Shown here: piece by piece, positions 26,779 to 35,842 of the stretch
Layout: each line of letters begins with the position of its first letter
Position numbering within the stretch: the first letter of the stretch is position 1
From: Hydrogenovibrio halophilus DSM 15072
Lineage (GTDB): Bacteria > Pseudomonadota > Gammaproteobacteria > Thiomicrospirales > Thiomicrospiraceae
Direction: 5' to 3'
DNA: 64,000 bases
Assembly: GCF_000384235.1 (NCBI RefSeq)
Contig: NZ_KB913033.1
Coordinates: 1 to 64,000 of the forward strand
The notes under the pieces: model-generated
Seen by the model: only the letters and a program-made list of their open reading frames with translations
Database searches by the model: none
Told to the model about the DNA's origin: nothing
Position numbers and translations under genes: made by a program

Positions 26779-27390
26779 CTAGGTTTCGCGCGAAGGACAC
26801 TCTGTGCTTTTGAGCAGATTCTGCGCAAACACCACCAGCTTCTGGCCTTCGTTCATGGCCTGACGGCGCATTAAGTGATAGGCCTCGTTTTCATTCAGCT
26901 TTTGGGTCTGCATCAACCGCCCTTTTGCCTGTTCAATCAGGGCACGTTGTTGCAATTTTTCCCTCAGCTGGGCGTTTTCCTGCGTCAATCGCTTGAGCTT
27001 TCTGTGCCCGATTTCCGCCTCGTTCAACACTTCGTGCAATCCATCGCGGCCACAACAGAAACAGACGCCTCTGGCCCTCAGGGCTTCTTTGAGCGTCGCC
27101 AGTCCATGCGTCAACCGCTCCTTCTGATACGCGCACACCACAGGGTTGGCCAGGTGCGCGTTCAAGGCTTCATGTGCGGTCGCCATGGTGGGAAACGCCT
27201 GCAAACGGTTTTGCAGCGCGACAGCCTGATCCATATTCAACTCATCCAACCGCCACAAAACCGGCTGATCGGACTGAATCTGTGTCGGTTCTGGCAAGGG
27301 GTCGAGTTCCCAGCCGTTTTGGACAAGGGTTTTATACCAGGCCTGGTCGTTTTCAGCGTCTTCGCTGTGCCACCAAAGGGGTTTCACCAA
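26779..27390 (-). CDS. ANTAR-domain protein (putative RNA-binding antiterminator)
   Basis: 203 aa. The C-terminal 60 residues (QLREKLQQRALIEQAKGRLM, then ENEAYHLMRRQAMN) are an ANTAR domain: a coiled coil followed by a three-helix bundle that binds paired hairpins in nitrogen-utilisation leader RNAs. The N-terminal part is not a canonical receiver: I find no clear phospho-acceptor Asp motif. It contains a cysteine cluster, GVCFCCG. This resembles NasR/NasT-like regulators with a divergent sensor. No nitrate genes are nearby. A palindrome copy reads NDQAWYK. Confidence 0.8.
   Translation of the reverse strand: MVKPLWWHSEDAENDQAWYKTLVQNGWELDPLPEPTQIQSDQPVLWRLDELNMDQAVALQNRLQAFPTMATAHEALNAHLANPVVCAYQKERLTHGLATLKEALRARGVCFCCGRDGLHEVLNEAEIGHRKLKRLTQENAQLREKLQQRALIEQAKGRLMQTQKLNENEAYHLMRRQAMNEGQKLVVFAQNLLKSTECPSRET
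27336..27347. repeat. ACCAGGCCTGGT palindrome, exact copy 7
   Basis: In the ANTAR gene, read DQAWYK. Left flank GGTTTTAT, right flank CGTTTT. Confidence 0.9.
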
Positions 27391-27622
27391 TCCATTCCTC
27401 CTGCATCCATTTAACAGACAACAACAGAATGCGTACCACTCAAATCAAACAATGAAAAAACAATCACTTAAACAAAAACCGTCACAACACCAGAAACGGA
27501 TTGCACCAAAATAAACTGAAAATCACCAAATATGACTTACAGGAAATCAGCCCTTTTACCCCAGAGTAACCAGTAAAGTAAAATGCTAAGATTTGAAGCG
27601 TTATCGGCGTAAAGGAATCAAC

Positions 27623-28156
27623 ATGTCAACGACATACCGTGAACATTACACTCGCCAAGACCACGAAAACTGGGAAGGTGACTGGGAGTTGATTGATGGC
27701 GCACCCTATGCGATGTCGCCGTCGCCTGGCTTTTCACACCAACGTCTTGAAAAAGTTTTGTTGATTGCCATTGATCACATTCTTAAACAATGCGACCGGT
27801 GTGAAGCCGTTTCTGAAATCGACTGGTCGCCCAATGAAGACACGGTTGTTCGACCCGATGTTTTGGTGGTTTGTGATCAGACAGGCGAATTCGTGCGCAA
27901 AACGCCGGAATTGATTGCCGAAGTGGTCTCGCCAACCAGTGCTTTTCGCGATGAAAAAATGAAATTTGAGTTGTATCAGCAGGAAGGGGTCAAAACCTAT
28001 TTGCTGGTCTACCCGGAAGAGCGGCGCGTCAAAATTTTTCGCTGGCACGAAGGTCGGTTGATCAAGGACGGCGATTATGCGAATGAGAGCATCACCCTTG
28101 AAATTCAGGATTGTCAGGGTCGGGTCGATTTAAGCCAGCTCTGGCGCAAGCCGTGA
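27623..28156 (+). CDS. Uma2-family PD-(D/E)XK nuclease-like protein
   Basis: 177 aa from the ATG with ribosome site AAAGGA. WELIDGAPYAMSPSPGFSHQ is the family opening. VVRPDVLVVC and LIAEVVSPTSAFRDEKMKFELY supply the Asp, Glu and Lys of the nuclease-like core. Uma2 (DUF820) proteins are abundant in cyanobacteria and in mobile regions; function is unproven. The 232 bp upstream are AT-rich with a possible -10 TAAAAT and no other gene. It ends 1 bp before the convergent lyase gene. Confidence 0.85.
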   Translation: MSTTYREHYTRQDHENWEGDWELIDGAPYAMSPSPGFSHQRLEKVLLIAIDHILKQCDRCEAVSEIDWSPNEDTVVRPDVLVVCDQTGEFVRKTPELIAEVVSPTSAFRDEKMKFELYQQEGVKTYLLVYPEERRVKIFRWHEGRLIKDGDYANESITLEIQDCQGRVDLSQLWRKP

Positions 28157-28157
28157 T

Positions 28158-29336
28158 TCAGATCGCGTCGATGGCCTGACGCAATTGCTTCAGTGCCAGA
28201 TCCAGGGTCTGGGTGGGCACAGCAATGTTAAGACGGGCAAAACCGCGCCCGGCCTCGCCAAAGCTCAAACCGTCGTTCAAACCCAATCCGGCCTGATCCA
28301 CCAGAAAGCGTTGAATGGCCGGATGGTCGGGAAACACCCGCGAAAAATCCAACCAGATCAGAAACGATGCTTGCGGTCGCATCACCCGAACGCGCGGCCA
28401 GTAAAGCGCAAAAAACGCTTCCACGCGTTCGATATTGGCCAGCAGATGCCGTTGCAGATGCGGCAGATAATCCCGCCCGGCCTGCGAATAGGCCGCTTCC
28501 AACGCCACCAGGGCAAACAGGTTCAAATCCGTCATCGAATGCTGTTGCAGCACGCGGAGATAAGCCGCACGCCAATCCGGGTTGGCCATGATCGCATAGC
28601 CGATTTGCAGTCCTCCCAGATTAAAGGTTTTGCCGGGCGAACTCAGGGTGACCACACTCTGCGCCACCTCCGCGGACAAACTGGCGATCGGCACATGGCT
28701 GTCCGGGACATACACCAGATCGGAATGGATTTCATCACTGACGATTTTGACCCCGTGACGCAGACAAATCTCTGCCAATCGCGCCAGTTCGTCCTGCTTC
28801 CACACCCGTCCGGAGGGGTTTTGCGGATGGCAGAACAAAAACAGCGCCACCTGGTGTTCAATGACCAACCGTTCAAATTGTTCAAAATCGATTTCGTAAC
28901 GGCCATTTTCGAGCACCAGCGGCGCTTCCACCAACTGACGATCATTCAAGCCGGGAGCCTGTCGAAATGGCGGATACACAGGCGTCTGCACCAAAACCGC
29001 ATCGCCCGACTGGCTGAGCGCCTGTACCGCCAGCATAAAACCATTGGCCACATTGTGAGTCCATAATATCTGCTCAGGCTCAACCGACAACCCTTTGTCG
29101 GCCTGCCAATCGATCACGGCCTGATAAGCCGATGTGGGCGTTTGCACATACCCCAGAAGGGGATGGGACAGACGTTTGTTCAGAGCCGCAACAATGAAAT
29201 CCGGGGTGGGCAAATCCTGATCGGCCACCCACATCGGCAGCACATCCGCCCGACCGAACAGTTTTTCACGCAGATCGTATTTTTCGGAAGCGGTGCCTTC
29301 GCGATCAATACGGTATTTGAAAGCGTCCTGATACAT
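28158..29336 (-). CDS. PatB/MalY-type PLP C-S lyase, probable OvoB
   Basis: 392 aa fold-type I PLP enzyme of the MalY/PatB cystathionine beta-lyase group. LPMWVADQDLPTPDFI at the N terminus, FCHPQNPSGRVW and SDEIHSDLVY are in place, and SPGKTFNLGGLQIGYA holds the PLP-binding Lys. It begins 21 bp after ovoA. In ovothiol synthesis a PLP sulfoxide lyase (OvoB) cleaves the histidyl-cysteine sulfoxide made by OvoA, and known OvoB proteins belong to this family. The OvoB role is inferred from position. Confidence 0.88.
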   Translation of the reverse strand: MYQDAFKYRIDREGTASEKYDLREKLFGRADVLPMWVADQDLPTPDFIVAALNKRLSHPLLGYVQTPTSAYQAVIDWQADKGLSVEPEQILWTHNVANGFMLAVQALSQSGDAVLVQTPVYPPFRQAPGLNDRQLVEAPLVLENGRYEIDFEQFERLVIEHQVALFLFCHPQNPSGRVWKQDELARLAEICLRHGVKIVSDEIHSDLVYVPDSHVPIASLSAEVAQSVVTLSSPGKTFNLGGLQIGYAIMANPDWRAAYLRVLQQHSMTDLNLFALVALEAAYSQAGRDYLPHLQRHLLANIERVEAFFALYWPRVRVMRPQASFLIWLDFSRVFPDHPAIQRFLVDQAGLGLNDGLSFGEAGRGFARLNIAVPTQTLDLALKQLRQAIDAI

Positions 29337-29357
29337 TTTTACCCCGACTCTTATCGT

Positions 29358-31487
29358 CTAAGCCCGTTTTTTCCAGACCGTCACTTGCGACAGGGTGTGC
29401 TGGAATCGACGTGCGGTTTCGCGAATCACAAAAGGCAGATCCTGCGGTGCGCCCACCGGATCAAACTCCGTCTCCAGAATCGCGTGCAAGCCTTCCAGGG
29501 TGGTGACGTTTTCCCCCGAGGCCGCATCCTTGTAGCCGCCCAGCCAGTGCGCCTTGTCGGTAAAGGCTTCCGACCAGGTGTAAGGCGATCCGATCACCAA
29601 CAGGCCATTGGGATTCATGCGTGAGCCGATTTCGTTCAGGAACTTGGCTGGCTCGTACATGCGGTCAATCAGGTTCATGGCCACCACCAGATCGTAACCG
29701 TTGAAAATCGGTTTCAGATTGGCCGCATCCTGCTGCAGAAACTCGCAACGATCGGCGTTTTCTGACAGGCCCAGTTCTTCCAGAACCCGTTCTTTGAATG
29801 CCATGATTTCCCCTTCCCTGGGGATGGTATAAAGCAGGTGGCCCCGGTTTTGCATTTCGATGGCTTTTTGAATGAAACGCGCCGAAAAGTCCAGACCGGT
29901 GACACGGTCAAAGTGTCTGGCCAGCTCAAAACAACCGCGCCCCACCGAACAGCCGACTTCCAGCACGTTCAAATCACTGCGGCCACTCAGGTCATCGTCC
30001 CGTTGGGCCGCATTCACGGCCAGTTGTGCATAGGCTTTGGGGAAATTATCGACATCAAAATAACGATCGCCATAATGGAATTCGCAATATTGCGCGACCT
30101 GAGTGTCGGTCTCATAGGTGGAAAATTCGGTCTGTACCGGCGCATCGGAGGCAATGTAGCGAAAACCGGCATGTTGGAAAAAATGGCGGCGAAACGCGTA
30201 ACGCGAATGGCCGTTGATTTCATTGCCGGTCGAAATCCAGCAGCCGCCTTTGAACAGGTTGTGTTCGTTGTCAAAAGTCGGCGTGGTGAAATCGTCATAC
30301 AAGGGATGCACCTCAAAACCTTCGTACGGATACATCGGCGTGAGCGTCCATTGCCAGACATTGCCCACCACATCGTAAAAACCGTCGGTTTCAAATTGAT
30401 CCACCGGGGTTGAAGACGCGTATTGCTGCAAGTTCAGGTTCGCTTTGTGCTGATGCGCCAGCGCATTGGTTTCATCGCGCAAACGCACATACTCGTCTTC
30501 GCTGGGCAGACGAATCGGCTTGCCGGTTTTTTCCGCTTTCCAGTTGCAGAAGGCCTCGGCTTCGTGAAAGTTGACTTCCACCGGCCAGTTCCAGGGCATG
30601 GGAATTTCGCGGGTCATGCATCGCAGGTGCCAGTCGTCGGCCTTTTTCACCCAAAAGGTCGGATGCTTGTCCGGAGTGAATTCACGCCAACGGTTGCCTT
30701 CTTGCGACCAGAACCGGCCCTGTTCATAGCCGCCATCTTCGACAAAAGCCAGAAATTCCTGGTTGGAGGTCAGAAATCTGGCGGCCTGAAACCCAGACAC
30801 GTCCGCCTGATGAAAACCGTATTCGTTGTCCCAACCGTAAGTCTCAGCGGGGTCGTGATGATCGATTTTGACCAGGCCTGGTGAAATCGGCAACAGCGTA
30901 TTCTCGGGGGCTTCGCCATGATGCGGACACACCGGAAACAGCTCGTGGTCCCTGACCGAACTCAGTGGCAGCTGGCGAATCAGCACCGAAGAGGTTTCGA
31001 TGTGGATTCGCTCATGCTCGATCCCCATCATCACTGGCCACATCGGGCTTTGCCAGTCGATGGGCATCGAAAAAGGCACGCGATCGATCAAATCATTGAC
31101 CGCCTGTCTGACTTGGGCGCGGTAGGTACGGACCTCTTCCACGCTCGGCCAATCATAATGGGCCTCATTCAAGTCATCCCACGACATCTCATCCACACCG
31201 ATCGCGCACATGGACTCAATCTCCGGATTGATACGCTCAGGCAGGAGCCCGGCCAGCACCAGTTTATTGGTGAAAAAGGTGGCGGTGTGACCAAAATAGA
31301 AAATCAACGGATGGCGCAAAGAACAGGGGCGCTGAAAAAAGACGTCATCCGAAACCAGGGTGTCAAACAGGGTTTCGTAAGCTTCCCAGGTTTCATTGAA
31401 ATAGGTTTTGATTTCGGCCCGTTTGGCCTCGACTTCGCCCCGGGTCAGGATCACCGGTTTGGAAATGAGTTGCTGTGGCGATAGCAT
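29358..31487 (-). CDS. ovoA: 5-histidylcysteine sulfoxide synthase / mercaptohistidine methyltransferase
   Basis: 709 aa, three-domain OvoA of the ovothiol pathway. An N-terminal DinB-like domain with GIEHERIHIETSS gives the H-x3-H-x-E iron site. A central FGE-sulfatase-like domain follows (PSEDEYVRLRDE, GNVWQWTLTPMYPYEGF, FKGGCWISTGNE). A C-terminal SAM methyltransferase has VLEVGCSVGRGCFELA. The family length is about 700 aa. The start is the ATG with AGAGG upstream; a further in-frame ATG at 31508 precedes that ribosome site. Ovothiol A is a redox thiol that would help against peroxide stress during sulfur oxidation. Contains a palindrome copy read as SPGLVK. Confidence 0.93.
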   Translation of the reverse strand: MLSPQQLISKPVILTRGEVEAKRAEIKTYFNETWEAYETLFDTLVSDDVFFQRPCSLRHPLIFYFGHTATFFTNKLVLAGLLPERINPEIESMCAIGVDEMSWDDLNEAHYDWPSVEEVRTYRAQVRQAVNDLIDRVPFSMPIDWQSPMWPVMMGIEHERIHIETSSVLIRQLPLSSVRDHELFPVCPHHGEAPENTLLPISPGLVKIDHHDPAETYGWDNEYGFHQADVSGFQAARFLTSNQEFLAFVEDGGYEQGRFWSQEGNRWREFTPDKHPTFWVKKADDWHLRCMTREIPMPWNWPVEVNFHEAEAFCNWKAEKTGKPIRLPSEDEYVRLRDETNALAHQHKANLNLQQYASSTPVDQFETDGFYDVVGNVWQWTLTPMYPYEGFEVHPLYDDFTTPTFDNEHNLFKGGCWISTGNEINGHSRYAFRRHFFQHAGFRYIASDAPVQTEFSTYETDTQVAQYCEFHYGDRYFDVDNFPKAYAQLAVNAAQRDDDLSGRSDLNVLEVGCSVGRGCFELARHFDRVTGLDFSARFIQKAIEMQNRGHLLYTIPREGEIMAFKERVLEELGLSENADRCEFLQQDAANLKPIFNGYDLVVAMNLIDRMYEPAKFLNEIGSRMNPNGLLVIGSPYTWSEAFTDKAHWLGGYKDAASGENVTTLEGLHAILETEFDPVGAPQDLPFVIRETARRFQHTLSQVTVWKKRA
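30871..30882. repeat. ACCAGGCCTGGT palindrome, exact copy 8
   Basis: In ovoA, read SPGLVK. Flanks GATTTTG and GAAATC. Confidence 0.9.
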
Positions 31488-31583
31488 AAAGGAACCTCTT
31501 CTGTTCATTTTTATGCCAATTGTATAGCATACGTATAATAAATTCCCGGCTTTTTGAACGGGGTTCGGCCGCGTCAGGGACGA

Positions 31584-34500
31584 TCAAAGCCCAAGCAGAA
31601 CCCCGGTTTTATCAAGCGCTCGCTCTTGCGGCTGACACAACGTCATATTGCCGGCAGACACCCCCTCTGTTTTCATCAAATAGGTTTCCACCTGCTCCTG
31701 CCGCCTTTTGGCCAGTTGCATCAATTTCTGTTCCAGCGCTTCGCCGCTCAGATTTTTCTGCGTCCAATAGGCGCGGTCCGTCTCAGTGAAGTAACCACAG
31801 ACGTTCAACAACAAGTCAGACTGTTTTTGCACCACCTCGGCCACCTGCCCCAGATATTGGCGCATGGCCTCACTCAAGCCGGGCTTGCCGGGTTCGAACA
31901 CCACCGGCTCGAAGGTGATGGCCGTGGCTTTGTCAAAGGCGTATTTCGCCGCCAGATAGATGGCGCCATAGGGTTGGAGCGTCAATGTCAACATGGTTTT
32001 GGTACCACTGCGGACCGCTTTGAACAAAGCGGTCTGAATCACGCTGTTCAGACGAAATTCGGGGCTGTCCAAACGTCCATGGATAGGCATGTTCAACTCG
32101 ACCCGGTTATTTTTGTCTTTTAACAAATTCAAACCGACTTTTATGCTGCTGAATCCCGAAATGCTCTCAGCCGATCCCATCTGAAAACCGTTCAAACGCA
32201 GCGTGTTCTTGGATTCCAGTTCGGCCTTCTGAATACGGCCTTCGGATTCCATGGACAAACGGCCGCGTTGCACCGGCAACCCCAGACCTTGTTTGATCAA
32301 CGGAGAATAAGGATACAAATCCAGGTCATTGAATTCAAACTGGTAACGGGTTTCTTGCAGTGGCGCCAGCAACGTCATCTCAGACGTGCCATCAAACAAT
32401 GCCTGTTCATTCAGTTTGCCGGAGAGGGCAATGGCCGTGGTGAGGTCGGGATGCGCCTGATCAACAGGCCCCACACTGATCCGGTCAAAACGGGCTTTCG
32501 TTGGGATGGGTGAGCCATCCACCCAATGACGGAGCGTGACGTTCAGATCGATGACCTTTGCCCCTTCGGCCCTCCATGACAGGGTCTCTGACGAGGACTG
32601 CGATCCATCAGTGGCTTCGGCGTTTTCAGGCTCTCCCCCCTTTTCTGAAGAAGGGGACAGACCCAACAAAGGCCGCAAGCCGCGCCACTGCGCCAACTGA
32701 TTACCTTCGTGAAGATCCAGCGTCACTTTTCCACCTTTTAGCGTCGCGGTCTCTGTCCGAATCTGCCGGGTCTGATCGGCCTGATGGAATTCGGCCTTTG
32801 GCAATGAAAAGGCGTTAAGCGTCAACCAGGTCTCAAGCTTGTCGGTATTTTGGGCGGCATCGGGGTTTTTCAGTGCCGAAAGGCTGAGTGCCTGCGCCTC
32901 GATTTGCGCCAACGATCCCTTCAGGCTGGAAGCGGTTTCGCCCAAGGAGAATTCAATGTCGTAATCCGAAGCAAGGCTGTCCAGGCTGGCCCAGACAGGC
33001 CCCGTTTCGGCTGAGGCATCGTCTGTCTGCAATCGGGCCGCCTCCATCACACTGGCCAGTGTCAGGCGAGTCATCGACAAATGCCCGTTTGAGATAATAG
33101 GTGATGGCGCCGACTGGTCGGTGGCAAAACCGCCCGAAACCCGGCCTTGCCAGTGTAGTTGTTCGAACTGCGGCTGAAACGTCGCCGCCAGTGCGGAAAA
33201 GCGGGTCACCGTGGCGTCACCCTGAGCCTGCCATTGGCCGCCCGCTTCGGGGTCGGTTTCATTCGGCGCCAGACCCATCCTGCCCTGCCAGTTCAAACGT
33301 TTGAGAGCAACCTGCGAAGACGACGGGTCCGTGAAAGCCAACCCGTCCAACTGCAGCGTTTGCTCCGAATCGAGCTGTGGTTGTTCTGTCCCCAGACTGG
33401 CTGAGGCCTGGCCTTCCCAGCGCACCCCTTTCAGATCCAGTGTCAATGGGGCTTGGCTGGCCTCCACCCCAGAAAGGTCGATGCGAGTCTGATCGATTTC
33501 CAGCGACACAGCATCCGCTTCCCGACTTGCCAGCGAAAGTTGCCCTTCATAATCCATTGCATCCCAGCGCAGCTTCTGACCCGGATCCGACTGTAGATCG
33601 CCCTGTTTGATCTCAAGCCGATGGTCGGCATGGAACTGCCATGACAGAGCCGAAGACGAAGCATCCGCGTCCGTCTGCCAGCTGCCCTGCCAGTTTAAAC
33701 TGCGCCACGCCAGTGTTTGCGAGGCACGCTTCGCCATGCCTTCTCGCAAGGACAGTTGCCCCTTGCCTGTGATCTGTGGTTGGGCACTGTCCAAAATGGT
33801 TTCGATTTTTCCCGACCAGTTCAACCGATCCAGGGTCAAAAGCAGCGGCTGGGCGATAAGGCTGTCCGAAGCGAGCCGAAGTTGACCCAGTGTCAGATCG
33901 CCATCCCAGTCAAATGACTGCGAGGCTCTCTGCCACGCAAAGTGCCCATCGGCACTGACCAGCCCTTCCAGCGTTGAGACATCGGGCGAGAGAAAGCCTT
34001 GCCAGAGTGACAGGTCCAGACCGGACAGATCCAGTGTGCCTGACACAGCGGGCAGGGTTGCAAAAGGCGTGGCGACCAGTTCCAGACTGATATCCGCGTC
34101 CGATGCCTGAGCTTGCGTCAGGCTCGCGTCCATCGTCAAACGGGCAGCGGAATCGGGCGTCCAGGTTTGCAGGCCGCTCAAGTCAATCTGATGCAGATGA
34201 AAAGTTCTGGAAGCGGACTCCGTGTTTATGGTCACACGCAAGCGATCGATGTCCAGATTTTGCACTCCCAGTCCCCACTGGCTGAAAAAAGACGCCGCTT
34301 TCTCGCCCGGAGCTGGCTCTGCCTCAGCGTCTTTTTCCGCAATGGGCACGCCCGCGACACGCACCAGCCGGGAAGCAGAACCCAGCTCAATCACCAGCTC
34401 CGCATTTTGCAGACGCAATCGTTGCAAAAGCCAGTTTTTATCCCACAGATCGCCCCAACTCAGATCCATATGCAAGCGTTCAAACGACAGGGAAGGCGTT

Positions 34501-34718
34501 TCGTCGGTTGTCACAGACAAACCCGAAACCGTAACCCGACCATCCCACCAGGCCAATGCCACCTGCTCGATGGCCACCTTGGCCTGCGTCTGCTGCTGCA
34601 GCTTCCAGATCATGGCATGCTTGAGCGCCCAAGGAGCCAATGCCCAAAGCAGCACCAGCACGGCCAGGCCGAGCAGCCAGCCGCGTTGTTTGTTGATTAT
34701 TTGCCAAAGATGGCTCAT
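31584..34718 (-). CDS. DUF748 (AsmA-like) envelope protein
   Basis: 1044 aa. A single N-terminal TM helix (GWLLGLAVLVLLWALAPWAL) is followed by a very long beta-rich periplasmic region with repeated 'W-x-G-x-L' units, as in DUF748/AsmA-like bridge proteins that span the periplasm and move phospholipids. The last 170 residues (FEPVVFEPGKPGLSEAMRQ, then LLNVCGYFTETDRAYW) match the DUF748 C terminus, which is OmpA-like. The acidic, Asp/Glu/Ser-rich low-complexity composition is typical. No partner gene adjoins it. Confidence 0.85.
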   Translation of the reverse strand: MSHLWQIINKQRGWLLGLAVLVLLWALAPWALKHAMIWKLQQQTQAKVAIEQVALAWWDGRVTVSGLSVTTDETPSLSFERLHMDLSWGDLWDKNWLLQRLRLQNAELVIELGSASRLVRVAGVPIAEKDAEAEPAPGEKAASFFSQWGLGVQNLDIDRLRVTINTESASRTFHLHQIDLSGLQTWTPDSAARLTMDASLTQAQASDADISLELVATPFATLPAVSGTLDLSGLDLSLWQGFLSPDVSTLEGLVSADGHFAWQRASQSFDWDGDLTLGQLRLASDSLIAQPLLLTLDRLNWSGKIETILDSAQPQITGKGQLSLREGMAKRASQTLAWRSLNWQGSWQTDADASSSALSWQFHADHRLEIKQGDLQSDPGQKLRWDAMDYEGQLSLASREADAVSLEIDQTRIDLSGVEASQAPLTLDLKGVRWEGQASASLGTEQPQLDSEQTLQLDGLAFTDPSSSQVALKRLNWQGRMGLAPNETDPEAGGQWQAQGDATVTRFSALAATFQPQFEQLHWQGRVSGGFATDQSAPSPIISNGHLSMTRLTLASVMEAARLQTDDASAETGPVWASLDSLASDYDIEFSLGETASSLKGSLAQIEAQALSLSALKNPDAAQNTDKLETWLTLNAFSLPKAEFHQADQTRQIRTETATLKGGKVTLDLHEGNQLAQWRGLRPLLGLSPSSEKGGEPENAEATDGSQSSSETLSWRAEGAKVIDLNVTLRHWVDGSPIPTKARFDRISVGPVDQAHPDLTTAIALSGKLNEQALFDGTSEMTLLAPLQETRYQFEFNDLDLYPYSPLIKQGLGLPVQRGRLSMESEGRIQKAELESKNTLRLNGFQMGSAESISGFSSIKVGLNLLKDKNNRVELNMPIHGRLDSPEFRLNSVIQTALFKAVRSGTKTMLTLTLQPYGAIYLAAKYAFDKATAITFEPVVFEPGKPGLSEAMRQYLGQVAEVVQKQSDLLLNVCGYFTETDRAYWTQKNLSGEALEQKLMQLAKRRQEQVETYLMKTEGVSAGNMTLCQPQERALDKTGVLLGL

Positions 34719-34726
34719 GAAATATC

Positions 34727-34738
34727 ACCAGACCTGGT
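34727..34738. repeat. Palindrome variant ACCAGACCTGGT
   Basis: One mismatch, in the gap just upstream of the DUF748 gene, 8 bp from its start codon. Confidence 0.55.
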
Positions 34739-34804
34739 TGTTTTCAGTGCTGTTTCAGTGTAATTGAGGGACGTCTTTTGCACAAAGCAAAAGACGCAAG
34801 CGGT

Positions 34805-35818
34805 TCACGGGGTGTAATAAAACTCATAATCAGCCGCCCGCCCGGACTGATCCGGCCAGGACTTCAGCAAAGTACGGGCTTTCATCGGCTGTACCGGTCG
34901 GGCGTTGTTGCCCAGATAATCCTGCAAACGTTGAAGCTGGCTGACCGACGCCTCAAGCGGCTGGTCAAACACCATCCAGTAAACCCCTTCATCGCAAGGC
35001 GGGTGGGTCAAGGAACCGTGATATTTGTAGAATTTGCGCGCGCCGGGAATGAAATTGGCCGGTGGCAATTTGACCGATTGGTTGACCTTTTCCTGATTGA
35101 TCTCACCGGGCAAATTCTCCAACACAGTGGCCAGATGCTCATGTTCGTCGCCTTCACGGAACAGAACGGCCACCACCACATGGTTGCCTTCCCCGTCCTT
35201 GTGCACCAGTTGCAATTCTGCCGGATAGGCAAAACCGTCTTTGTGATGCTCCGAAGGCGTGTGGAATTCGTAATGAGTCAGTTCATAACGCCGATTCTGC
35301 AGACGAATATAACTGCCCACCGGAATATTGACCTTGAGGCGTTTGCCATCAAATTCGGTTTTCAACACGGTTTCGCGGTAATGAATGTCAAACCCGGGCA
35401 ACCCGGTGGTCCCAACCGCTCCCTGCCGTTTGATGTCGATGGGCGACTGAGCCTGGCCCGAGCCACACAGGGCATAAGCCTCTGACAGTTCGGCCCAATG
35501 GCGCGGTGCCTTGTCATCATGGTAGCCCCATTCCGGCGGGGCCTCGTTTTCGGCGTTTTTCTGATCCTGGTCTGCATCCCCGTTTTTGCCATCGTTGGGC
35601 ATGCCGCCCTTGTCCACCTCAGGCTGGTCTCGCGAAGGGTCATTTTCATCGCCACGCTCTTCGCCCTGGCTCTGCCCTTGCGCCTCGGCGCCAAGGTTCA
35701 GCAGCGACTCTTCGGCCGCGACCCCACCCGAAAACCCGAGCAGGCCGACCAGACTCAGAGCCAGCCAGTCAGATCGAGCAGATCGATAAACAGATAACCG
35801 TGTCCAACTCAACGTCAT
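34805..35818 (-). CDS. Alpha-carbonic-anhydrase-like exported protein with altered zinc site
   Basis: 337 aa. A signal peptide (to about residue 35) is followed by a 60-residue acidic linker (Asp/Glu/Gln-rich), then a full alpha-CA fold: QAQSPIDIK, HYEFHTPSEHH, AELQLVH and LTHPPCDEGVYW. In active alpha-CAs the first two blocks of the metal site read x-F-H-x-H and A-E-x-H-x-V-H. Here the first ligand is Glu (codon 35267-35269) and the third is Gln (35210-35212); only the middle His remains. The NNGH proton-shuttle motif is replaced by EFDGKR. The fold appears intact while canonical CO2 hydration is doubtful. It may be a CA-related binding protein, or use another metal set. Confidence 0.9.
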   Translation of the reverse strand: MTLSWTRLSVYRSARSDWLALSLVGLLGFSGGVAAEESLLNLGAEAQGQSQGEERGDENDPSRDQPEVDKGGMPNDGKNGDADQDQKNAENEAPPEWGYHDDKAPRHWAELSEAYALCGSGQAQSPIDIKRQGAVGTTGLPGFDIHYRETVLKTEFDGKRLKVNIPVGSYIRLQNRRYELTHYEFHTPSEHHKDGFAYPAELQLVHKDGEGNHVVVAVLFREGDEHEHLATVLENLPGEINQEKVNQSVKLPPANFIPGARKFYKYHGSLTHPPCDEGVYWMVFDQPLEASVSQLQRLQDYLGNNARPVQPMKARTLLKSWPDQSGRAADYEFYYTP

Positions 35819-35842
35819 GAGCGATTCCTTTTACGATTTCCT

